A DNA stretch of 64,000 bases from Bathynomus jamesi. Lineage: Eukaryota > Arthropoda > Malacostraca > Isopoda > Cirolanidae. Where the stretch lies: the NCBI GenBank assembly GCA_023014485.1, contig JAJOZX010006139.1, positions 62,001 to 126,000 of the forward strand, read 5' to 3'. The notes beneath the pieces are model-generated. The model made no database searches, was not told the DNA's origin, and saw only the letters and a list, made by a program, of their open reading frames with translations. Of the stretch, positions 11,878 to 21,800 are shown piece after piece. Position numbers and translations under genes: made by a program. Every line of letters begins with the position of its first letter. The first letter of the stretch is position 1.

Positions 11878-12198
11878 GACACGCACACGATAAAGAAATC
11901 AACCGCTTTGACTAAGAGTGGCACACAACTGATTGAACTGACATGTTGAAACATGAACCATGCTGTACTACACTGTCGACGCGTCGTACTGTGCTAGTAC
12001 AGAACGTGTATTAAACCAGTAAAAGTATTTACATTTTTATATTTTGAGTATTTAAATACATTGTATTTAAATACTCATTAAAGTATTTAAATACTATATC
12101 TAAATACATGAAAAACAATGTATTTATAAATACAGTTCTAAATACACAAATGTATTTAAATACGTATTTAAATACAAATGTATTTAAATACTGCCCAG

Positions 12199-12200
<2 letters not shown>

Positions 12201-12247
<47 letters not shown>
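12201..12247. repeat. (TA)n microsatellite
   Basis: TA units between the hAT right end and the large fold-back. Confidence 0.9.
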
Positions 12248-12251
<4 letters not shown>

Positions 12252-12257
<6 letters not shown>

Positions 12258-13197
12258 CACAGACTGTGCATGGAACAAGGAACTCTTCTGGGATAATTAA
12301 ATCCACTGTAGTCTGAATAAGTAATGGTAAATACCATAGTTTTTTTTCATGATGCTAGCCCGATGTGGGCAACGGGTCACTCGCAAAGAGGTCCCATAAA
12401 TATAGCTTCCCTCACTAGCTATCTGCAAAGCAGACAGGATCCAGCTTTGGGAGATGGATCTAGGGTTTAACCCTTTGACTACCAGAAGTAAGTCCGATTG
12501 GGACCTATTATCCGGATGGTAGTCAAAGAGTTAAAGCAGCCTAGCCCTGCTACATTTAGAACCTCAATATAAGCAAAAGACTCGCTGTCTTCACGTCAGA
12601 TTGAATACATCAAAGAAAAAGGGGTAACTATTATATTTCAGCCAAAAACCAAAACTTAAACCTCAACTGGCAAAATTGAGCGTCCACTTTTCAAGGCACA
12701 TAACATGTCCGTTTCAAGATGGGAATGAACTGAGAATGGTCCCCTGAGTTTTTTATCATACACATGTTATGTGCCTTAAAAAGTGGATGCTCAATTTTGC
12801 CAGTTGAAGTTTAAGTTTTGGTTTTTGGCTAAAATATAATAGTTACCCCTTTTTCTTTGATGTATTCAATCTGACGTGAAGACAGCGAGTCTTTTGCTTA
12901 TATTGAGGTTCTAAATGTAGCAGGGCTAGGCTGCTTTAAACCCTAGATCCATGTCCCAAAGCTGGATCCTGTCTGCTTTGCAGATAGCTGGTGAGGGAAG
13001 CTATATTTATGGGACCTCTTTGCGAGTGACCCATTGCCCACATTGGGCTAGCGTCATGAAAAAAAACTATAGTATTTGTCATTTACCATTACTTATTCGG
13101 ACTATAGTGGATTTAATTATCCCAGAAGAGTTCCTTGTTCCATGCACAGTCTGTGTGTATGATAAAAAACTCAGGGGACCATTCTGAGTTCATTCCC

Positions 13198-13198
<1 letters not shown>
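12252..13198. mobile_element. 0.95-kb fold-back element
   Basis: The left arm (12252-12708) is the reverse complement of the right arm (12762-13160), with few mismatches. One example is TGCATGGAACAAGGAACTCT on the left against AGAGTTCCTTGTTCCATGCA on the right. The roughly 53-bp spacer is itself an inverted copy of the extreme right end (TGGGAATGAACT...), so 12719-13198 looks like one complete TIR element of about 480 bp. The left arm is then a second, inverted copy lacking its outer end. No coding sequence is seen. Confidence 0.8.
12471..12530. mobile_element. 60-bp TTAA-flanked micro-MITE
   Basis: TTAA occurs at both 12467-12470 and 12531-12534. The ends CCCTTTGACTACCA and TGGTAGTCAAAGAG are inverted with one mismatch. 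The opposite arm of the surrounding fold-back (near 12935-12945) shows the unfilled site with a single TTAA. TTAA duplication indicates mobilisation by a piggyBac-type transposase (family knowledge). Confidence 0.8.
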
Positions 13199-13235
<37 letters not shown>

Positions 13236-13501
13236 GTTCGGGAAGAACCGATTCGCCTCTATTTAAAAGGGCATATCTCGGCGGAAAAACAAAGAAAAAG
13301 TGAGAGGAAAGACAGAGGAAAAAGAAAGGGTGGAGGGGACAGTCGAAGTGGAAAAAGACCAAGGATGACAAAGACTGCAGGGTCGAGCCCCATCATCCTT
13401 GGGTGCTAGGGCCGGGAGGGCGCACGTGAAACCTCCAGGAACAAGCACGTACAAACGAGCACAAAGAGCACTCAAGAGCACGAGCTTAGAACCCCCTTGC
13501 G

Positions 13502-13553
<52 letters not shown>

Positions 13554-13583
13554 CATTCAACTGCAAAGAACACGCAGTATAAA
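13197..13583. other. non-coding, two (TA)n tracts
   Basis: (TA)n at 13197-13227 and 13505-13549 bracket about 280 bp of purine-rich sequence that I do not recognise. Open frames here contain runs of Tyr-Ile from the microsatellite and are not genes. Confidence 0.5.
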
Positions 13584-13829
13584 TAACGTAAAGAACGACG
13601 CTTGTATAGGAGATATTCCGCGCAAGACGAGAGAGAGAAAATGGAACAAATGAAAAAATGAAGTAACCACCTGGGAATCGAACCCGGGATCTTCCGATTG
13701 CCGGTCAGACGGCAATCGGAAGATCCCGGGTTCGATTCCCAGGTGGTTACTTCATTTTTTCATTTGTTCCGTTTTCTCTCTCTCGTCTTGCGCGGAATAT
13801 CTCCTATACAAGCGTCGTTCTTTACGTTA
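13584..13829. repeat. near-perfect palindrome built from a tRNA-derived repeat
   Basis: Two arms of about 120 bp meet at 13705-13710 and differ by about one base. Each arm reads CGGCAATCGGAAGATCCCGG then GTTCGATTCCCAGGTGGTTA. It thus carries a GGTTCGATTCC box B and a tRNA-like T-arm pairing, followed by a short tail ending at GTAAAGAACGACGC-type sequence. It is best read as a tRNA-half SINE duplicated head-to-head. It is not a tRNA gene, because no complete cloverleaf fits one strand. Confidence 0.6.
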
Positions 13830-14248
13830 TATATATATATATATATATAATTATATATATATTATATATTATATATATATTATATATTTGTAACCTATAT
13901 ATAGTCTTGAACTCTCTATTTACTTCAGTGTTCCTGAGGATGTCATTAGACAAAAGCACTTGAACACCACTCTGTGTTTCCTTTCCTTCGTGGTTTTATT
14001 AATCATATATATATACACACACACTGCATTTGCACTTATTAAGCAGATTACATTTTCTCCAATGTTTTCAAAAGTCTTTCCCCGATTTCAATGAAATTTG
14101 TAGCAAATAATCACTATATATAGCAGCATTGATGGTATTCATTTCGATAAAATATTTTGATAATTAAAATAATTATCTCATTTTATTGAAAAATATGTAA
14201 AATATTGTGTTCCGAATTATTAAGCAAGTATTCTATTTAGTGATCTAA

Positions 14249-14910
14249 ATGGTGAAAATGGGTAAGGAGGAGGATTTAACACAGAAAAAAAAAATAGTCA
14301 AGTTACTCACTGAAAATATAAAATCTATTGAAATTGCAAAGCAGTTTGGCAGAGCTTATTGAACTGTAAACACGTTTGTAGCGGAGGGTACCAAACTGAG
14401 GCAACGAAGTGATAAAGGAGCTATAAGAAAAGTGACAAGGCGGCAGATATCTGTAATCAAGCACAAATTGCAAAGCATCCATTGTCCTCAAGTAAAGAGG
14501 TTTTTGAGCAGGCTGGCAGACATAATGTACCAAGAACATCTCGATGTGGAATCCTCCAAACAATTGGCAAGACATGTAAACCTATGATTCAGTCACCATT
14601 AATACCCAGGTACAAGAAGCAGCGTGTTGAATGGGCACGTCAGTACGTGAAAACAGATTTTAATACTGTATTGTTCACCAATGAGTGAAAAGCAACCCTT
14701 GAGGGACTTGATGTTTGGTCAAGAAGATGGATTGCTGAGAGCCAATTTCTACCATTGAGATTAAGATGCCAACAAGGTGGAGGTAGTGTCATGTTTTGGG
14801 CAGGATTGATAGGCAATGAAGTTGCTGTCCCATACAGAGTGCCTGATGGTGTAAAAATGAATGCCCAGTCTTACACAAACTTTCTAAAAGAAAACCTCAT
14901 TCCATGGTAG
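14249..14910 (+). pseudogene. Tc1-type transposase fragment, left arm and spacer
   Basis: From ATG 14249 one reads GKEEDLTQKKKIVKLLTEN and a helix-turn-helix region. Later comes SSKEVFEQAGRHNVPRTSRC...PLIPRYKKQRVEWARQYVKT, with FNTVLFTNE where the family has its first catalytic Asp (FTDE), so Asp is replaced by Asn. The spacer adds GGGSVMFWAGLIGNEVAVPY, which normally precedes the second Asp, and ends at stop 14908-14910. Internal stops and shifts are present. The rest of the DDE domain is missing. Confidence 0.75.
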
Positions 14911-14920
14911 AGATTGACCC

Positions 14921-15415
14921 TTAGCAATCCATCTTCTTGACCAACCATCAGATCCCTCAAGGGTTGCTCTTCATTCTTGGTTAACAATACAGTATTAAAA
15001 TCTGTTTTCACGTACTGATGCGCCCATTCAACACGCTGCTTCTTGTACCTGGGTGTTAATGGTGACTGAATCGTAGGTTTACGCGTCTTACCAATTGTTT
15101 GGAGGATTCCACATTGAGATGTTCTTGGTACATTATGTATGCCAGCCTGCTCAAAAACCTCTTTACTTGAGGACAATGGATGCTTTGCAATTTGTGCTTG
15201 ATTACAGATATCTGCTGCCTTGTCACTTTTCTTATAGCTCCGTTATCACTTCGCTGCCTCAGTTTGGTACCCTCCGCTACAAACTTGTTTACAGTTCAAT
15301 AAGCTCTGCCAAACTGCTTTGCAATTTCAATAGTTTTTATATTTTCAGCGAGTAACCTGACTATTTTTCTTTTCTCAGTTAGTGTTAAGTCCTTCTTCTT
15401 ACCCATTTTCACCAT
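14921..15415 (-). pseudogene. Tc1-type transposase fragment, right arm
   Basis: This is the inverted partner of the left arm and encodes the same N-terminal half, for example EVFEQAGIHNVPRTSQCGIL and RYKKQRVEWAHQYVKT. It breaks off at FNTVLLTKNEEQPLRD, before the catalytic core. It differs from the left arm at scattered positions, so the two arms have diverged since the inversion. Confidence 0.7.
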
Positions 15416-15683
15416 TTAGATCCATAAATAGAATACTTGCTTAATAATTTGGAACACAATATTTTACATATTTTTCAATAAAATGAGAGAATTATTTTAA
15501 TTATCAAAATATTTTATCGAAATGAATACCATCAATGCTGCTATATATAGTGATTATTTGCTACAAATTTCATTGAAATTGTGGAAAAACTTTTGAAAAC
15601 ATTGGAGAAAATGTAATCTGCTTAATAAGTGTGAATGCAGTGTATATTAATGTTTTTATAACTTAACTATTTTTCTTTTCCAG

Positions 15684-15840
15684 TTCAAATGCACTGAAGA
15701 TTTAAAAGGAGTAAATAAAGTGAATATTCAGAAATTATGCAAATATATCGAAGGTCCAATAAAGCAGTGGGTTCAGAAAGTGACAGGATTAGCTTTAAAT
15801 GATAAAGTGGCCATTAGTTGCTCAAAATATGATTATTCAG
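15684..15840 (+). CDS. OGFOD1: OGFOD1 exon a
   Basis: The acceptor is TTTTCTTTTCCAG and the donor is CAG|GTATGTG. It encodes [16 protein letters not shown]...ISCSKYDYS, which matches the segment before the HxD motif in OGFOD1. It enters in phase 0 and leaves one base for the next exon. A Tc1-type fold-back ends 41 bp upstream. Confidence 0.9.
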
Positions 15841-18800
15841 GTATGTGCAGCAAAATTATTATTGATACTATCTAATGCTAGCTCTAACATGTTTTACATT
15901 GATAATTTCCATAATTTTGGAGTTATAACTTGAGTATGTATGAAAATTAGGGTAATGTAATAGCTTATTTGGTAAGCCCTATAAATTGATATTTTATAAG
16001 ACTGTAGCTTAATTTTTAATCATTCCCATATTAGAATTATTAAATGTTCAAAATGTTCATCACATTTTTCTTCATTGTCTAAAAAATTTTCTTTTTCTTA
16101 ATTAGATATTTTGTTATGTCATGATGATGAATTGGAGGGAAGAAGGATTGCTTTCATATTCTACTTGACTCCCTCTTGGAAGAAGAAATATGGAGGAAGT
16201 TTGGATTTATTTTCTGTTGATCGTAAGTCTCTGGAATGTTTAATTTAAACTTAACTTTTAAATATTTTTGTTACTGTATTTTAGAATTTATGATGATGAT
16301 CTCTGCTCTCTGAAGGTTTATTTTTTTTATGTAAACTCCATTATGTAGAAAAAATACATTTCATGAACAAAATAATGGTGTTTTTAACTAAAGTGTAGAT
16401 TAAAGTGCAAACTTTTCCATTATAAAAAGATTAAATGGTAAAAACACTTTATTGTACAAAATAGCCTACATTGTTATTTCCTGTTGGAAGTGTGTAAGAG
16501 AAACACATCGGTATATTCTCCTGAAGTTTAGGTGCTCTTCTATTGTACTTTTCTATATAATAATAATTTCTGAATGAGATACACTCAAAAGCTGTGCTTG
16601 TGAGGAATTGGTTTTAGTTTCATGGATGGTGTAGTAGTCCAACTATGCAGGGATGAAACCACTTCTTTGCCGCACATTTTACTTAATTCTCCATATTAAA
16701 TTCAATCCATGTTTATTGTAGTTCTCTAACAATAAAACATCCTATAATACATTAGGGTGTCCCAAAAAATCGAAATTTTGAAATTGTGGGGTCTTACCAC
16801 CTAAAAAGTTTTTCTTGGCCAAAATGTTACGTCCTGTGAAATTTCAGCTCATTTGGAGGTGATTTAGGGGTCCACCAACTCCCCCGAAAAATACCCCATA
16901 GGCTTTTGACCAATCAGAATTCAGTGAGCTCTTGCGTACTGAGTATTCATTGCATCTCAACATATTTGGTATCATTAAGATGTTTGCCTATAGATTCGAA
17001 AAACATATAGTTTGATTGTACTAGATAAATAGACAAAATATTATCGCCAGTCAATATTTCGAAAATTCCAGTATTATTGCAAGAGCTTCTTTTGCAACCT
17101 TTGATTTTTGGCACGTCCAACTCCTGTTATCGTGTCGCTGGCCTGCTCCTCGGCAGGTTTCTAATTTATTTATGCAGGAAGGAGGTGCAAGGGCGAATGC
17201 CCGCATAAGCTTCTTCCCCTCCCCGGAGGAGGAGGAGGAGGATTTTGTATTGCTTTGTTTCGTTTCAGACATGTCCTCCCCGTTATCTTCAATAGCAACA
17301 CATAGCGCCATCTAAATTTGGTTGATTGAACACACTCGAGAGACAATAACTGGTGCTCGACTTCCATCAGGGAGTGATGTCATGTCAAACTGTATATGTC
17401 ATCATTGCAAACAAAAACTGACGATTCGTGAAAGCACCCGGAAAGTACACGACCTACTTGTGCCATTCCGGATCAAGTCACGACTTCCCATACGACAAAA
17501 ACAGCATATCCTACAGAAGGACTTGGATCTGTACAGCCAACATATCAGTTTAATGAAACACCGTGCGAGGAGTAACCCAAAAGACCCATCGAATCAGAAG
17601 AAATTCAGGGAACTGATGGAGAAACTGTTCGACATCAGCCACGCTGAAGCGGATCGACTCATCAATATCGAGTTGGACCGACGATTTCTGGCATTGCAAC
17701 GAAAGTCCTTGACTGGGTCAATTGGGTCTGTGGACAGTAAACTCGCTGTTTGGGAGACGAAGACAGCTCAACGTCTCAGTCGATTCGCCAAGTGTGTGGT
17801 ACAGAAAACAAGAATCCCAACTACAGGAACAAAGGAGGAGGAGGAATCATCAAGCAGCAGTACAAAAGAAGACACTGGGGATGAGACTGCATCACACCCA
17901 CGAGACACTCGCAAACGCATCATATTTCAGAATGTTCCGGCTGTCCTGGTACGATATCGCACCAGCATTTGGGAATCAACAATGATCATTGCTTCTGTGG
18001 TCAATCTGTAGTTGTGATTGCTGCTTCCTTCTTTGTAGATTTCCGAATGCTGGTGTGCTCTCGTTCCAGGACAGGAGAAACATTCTGAAATATAATGCAT
18101 TTGCGAGTGCCTCATGGTGTGATGCAGTCTCATCTCCAGTGTCTTCTTTTGTACTGCTACTTGATGATTCCTCCTCCTCCCTCGCTCCTGTAGTTGGGAT
18201 TCCTGCTTTCTGTGTCACACGCTTGGCAAATCGACTGAGACGTTGAGCTGTCTTCGTCTCCCTAGCAGCGAGTTTACTGTCCACAGACCCAATGAACCTA
18301 GTCAAGGACTCTCGTTGCAAATCCAGAAATCGTCGGTCCAACTCGATATTGATGAGTCGATCCGCTTCAGCGTGGCTGATGTCGAACAGCTTCTCCATCA
18401 GTTCGCTGAATTTCTATTGATTCGATGGGTCTTTTGGGTTACTCCTCGCACGGTGTTTCATTAAACTGATATGTTGGCTGCATAGATCCAAGACCTGTCG
18501 GATATGCTGTTTCTGTCGTATAGGAAGTCATGACTTGATCCGGAATGGCACAAGTAGGTCGTGTACTCTCCGGGTGCTTTCACGAATCGTCAGGGGTTTT
18601 TTTTCATGCAGGAAGGAGGGTCCAATGGCAAATGTCCGCAAAAAGCGCGCCTCCCATAGAAGAAGAGCCAAAATCAAGGTTCAGGGTTTTCGAGATGCCT
18701 CGACACTGCGTTTGAAAGATGGGAGGTCATAGACAGGAGAAAGATGTATTGAGGAAGATTGTTCCAGAGTTGACCAGTTGAGTAGATGAAAGACTAAAAA

Positions 18801-21800
18801 TACCGATCAACTCTTGTATTAGATAGTTGGACAGAAAAGGAATGAGAAAATGCAGAAAGTCTGGTACTGCGCGCTCTCCTTAAAGGAGGAGGCATGCCGT
18901 TAGAGAGTTCAGAAGAGCAATGTCCGTTATAATAGCGATAGTAAAGAGAGAGTGAGGCAACATTGCGGCGAAGAGAGAGAGATTGAAGACAATCAGTAAG
19001 AGGCGGGGAGTTAATGAGACGAAAAACCTTTGATTCCACCCAGTCAAGTACGGCTGTGTGGGTTGAGCCACCCCACACATGAGAAGTATACTCCATACAG
19101 GGGCAAACAAGACCCCTGTACAGAGACAGCAACTGAATGGGCGTGAAAAAACCGCGGAGGCGGTACAGCACACCTAACCTAACCTCTTAGAAGCTGTTTT
19201 AGAAAGAGTATATGTGATCTTTCCAGAAAAGATCACGAGAAAAGGAAATGTTAAGAGGAGGATGATTCAGTTGTATGTTATTGAAGGTAAGGGGATAGTT
19301 GTGTAGAAGATTGTGAAGAGCAGACAGATGGAGGAACTGAATTCTTAAGGGATTGAAAGCAACAAGGTTTTCTCTGCCCCAATCAGAGACAGCAGAAAGA
19401 TCAGAGGTCAGGTGTCCCATAGCCGTCCTATGCGAATCATGAAGTGACTGCTGTGAGGGATGCTTTGGGAAGCGAGTGGAGAAGTGAAGAGTGGAATCAT
19501 CGGCGTTGGAGTGAATAGGACAAGAAGTGCGAATTAAAAGATCATTACTTTAAAGGAAAAGAGTGAGTGACAGGACAGAACCCTGAGGAACACCACTGTC
19601 AATAGCTTTAGGAGAAAAACAATGGCCATCTACAACCGCAGCTATAGGTGGTCGTCCAGAAAGGAAATTAGAGATGAAGGCACAGATTAGAAGGATAGAA
19701 AACGAAGGAGGGCAGTTTGGAAATTAAAGATTTGTGTCAGACTCTATCAATAGCTTTTGATATGTCTAGCGCAATAGCAAAAGTTTCACCGAAATCCCGA
19801 AAGGAAGATGACCTAGAGTCAGAGAGATATGCAAGAAGATCGCCAGTAGAGCGTCCCTTGCGGAATCCATACTGACGATCTGAAAGAAGATTGTGAGAAG
19901 AAAAGTGTTTAAGAATCTTCCTATTAAGGACAGATTCAAAAACTTTGGAAAGGCAAGAAATCAAAGTAATTGGACGATAGTTGGAGGGTTGAGAGCGGTC
20001 ACCCTTCTTTGGGACAGACTGAATGGAAGCGAACTTCCAGCAGGAAGGAAAAGTACCAGATGAGAGACAAAGACGAAAGAGTTCACCGAGGCAGGGTGTC
20101 AGCACAGAAGTACAGTTCTTAAGAACAACAGGAGGAACACCACCAGGATCATACGCCTTCCTAGAGTTGAGGCCAGGTAGGGCAGAAAAAACATCTTTTG
20201 AAGAGATGCAATGATATATAAAGTTTTACATGACATCACGCCCTGATGGAAGTTGAGCACCAGTTATTCTCTCTCGAGTGTGTTCAATCAACCAAACTTA
20301 GTTGGAGCTACGTGTTGCTATTGAAGATGACAGGGAGGACATGTCTGAAACGAAACAAAGCAATACAAAACCCTCGACCTTGATTTTGGCTCTTCTTCTT
20401 CTTTTATGGGGGTGGGGGTGCCGCTTTTGTGGGCATTCGCCCTTGGCACTTCCTTCCTGCATAAATAAATTAGAAAGCTGCCGAGCAAGCCAGCGACACG
20501 GTGACAGGAGTTGGACGTGCCAAAAATAAAAGGTTGCAAAAGAAGCTCTTGCAGTAATACTGGAATTTTCGAGATTTTGACTGGCGATAATTTTTTTTCT
20601 ATTTATCTGGTACAATCAAACTATATGTTTTTCGAATCTGTCGGCAAAGATCTTAATGGTACCAAATATGTTGGGAGGCAATGAATGCTCAGGACGCAAG
20701 AGCTCACTGAAAGCCTATGGGATATTTTTTGGAGCACTTGGGGGACCCCTAAATCACCTCCGAATGAGTTGAAATTTCATAGGATGTAACATTTTGGGCA
20801 AGAAAAACTTTTTAGGTGGTGAAACCCAACCATTTCAAAATTTCGATTTTTTTGGAAGACCCTCCTATACAAGTATACATTTAACAACATTTCTTCTCAC
20901 TTTTTCAAAATCTTTGATCGTATCCTGGTTTAGAATGAGAGGTAATGATAAATGAAAGTGTGGAAGTTGATACAGGGTTGTGCATAACTATTTGCTAGGG
21001 GGTACAACAAAACTAAAAGATACAACAAAAAATAGTGTAGCATTTGAAAGCTTTATTCAAACAATACAAAAATGTACCAGTATCTCGTGTGCTTGCCATT
21101 ACCCTTACGCACATCTCTCAGACGTTCTTGGGTATGATTTCAGCAAACGTTTAAACAACTCTCACTCATGTTCAAAGTTTTGGAGGACAGTTTGAATGTG
21201 TTGAATGAGGACTTCTTGAGAATATCAGTTGGGCCAAAGTTCTTGCAACATCAACTCTTCCACTTTGTCCATGAAAATCACTCGAAAGTGCTCTGCTACC
21301 TTCAGATCAGGGGGATTTTCTGGTTATTGAGTCCAATCATAGAAATTAATCTGTCTCTGAGAAGTTGTTGGATGGCATTTGCACAGTGGCATGTAGTACT
21401 ACATTGTGATAAACCACTTCCGAAGTGTCTTACATTTTGTGGATCCGAAAGAAGTGGAATGACATTTTTTGTCGTCTGCCAGTAATATACTGTACTTGAA
21501 GCACCTTCTTTGATCACACACATTTTGACAGCAGTGAAACAAATGAATATCCCACTGAAACAAGGTTTTTTGGAAAGCTGTTGATAATGCTCTTCAATAT
21601 CTTCTTAGGAAAGTGACCACACTGTCATGTTGATAACTTGGCCGACGGACAGTCCAAACGAAGAATTCATCACTTGGTGCCACGTGCGTGGAAACATCAT
21701 CCCACAGACGCAGATAATCGCAAAACCAAAGTCGATTTTCAGTGCTTGTTGTAGATATCATCGGCTTTTGGATCGCATGGAAAGGCTTCAATCCTTGCCT

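Larger units (their letters stand above)
10714..12200 (-). mobile_element. hAT element with internal nested hAT
   Basis: The left end is CAGAGCTGGG and the right end is CTGCCCAGCT, in inverted orientation. Each is followed inward by hundreds of bases of GTATTTAAATAC-type palindromic units (10736-10860 and 12060-12190). The right terminus runs into (TA)n and the last bases of the TIR are lost, so no clean target duplication is visible. The interior holds the first exon of a BED-finger transposase on the minus strand. A 524-bp deletion derivative of the same family sits at 41452-41975 and does have a perfect duplication, which supports the hAT call. Confidence 0.75.
14022..15642. mobile_element. 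Tc1-type fold-back element
   Basis: It starts CACTGCATTTGCACTTATTA and ends with the inverse, CAGTG followed by TA at 15643-15644. Arms of about 720 bp (14022-14740 and 14921-15642) are inverted copies. Each holds the TIR plus the N-terminal half of the transposase gene. A 180-bp single-copy spacer holds a middle fragment of the gene. A normal Tc1 element has one gene between short TIRs, so this is a rearranged, dead derivative. Its right end is 41 bp from an OGFOD1 exon. Confidence 0.85.
16753..20868. mobile_element. 4.1-kb fold-back of an FDTT-family DNA transposon, split by a jockey LINE
   Basis: The left arm, 16753 to about 17985, is the reverse complement of the right arm, about 17990-18597 plus 20213-20868. 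Each arm has a TIR (AGGGTGTCCCAAAAAATCGA on the left), a shared repeat segment and the first coding exon of a transposase. The right arm is cut by a jockey fragment. The second half of the transposon is missing, so this is a head-to-head duplication of its 5' half. It lies in OGFOD1 intron 2. A 404-bp relative lies at 33533-33936. Confidence 0.8.

Noticed and set aside
13680..13745. tRNA gene
   Set aside because: The T-arm and box B are present, but the rest is a mirror image rather than a cloverleaf.
19165..19185. CCTAACCTAACC resembling arthropod telomere repeat
   Set aside because: Only two units are present. They are a 5-bp tandem duplication inside jockey coding sequence, giving a frameshift.
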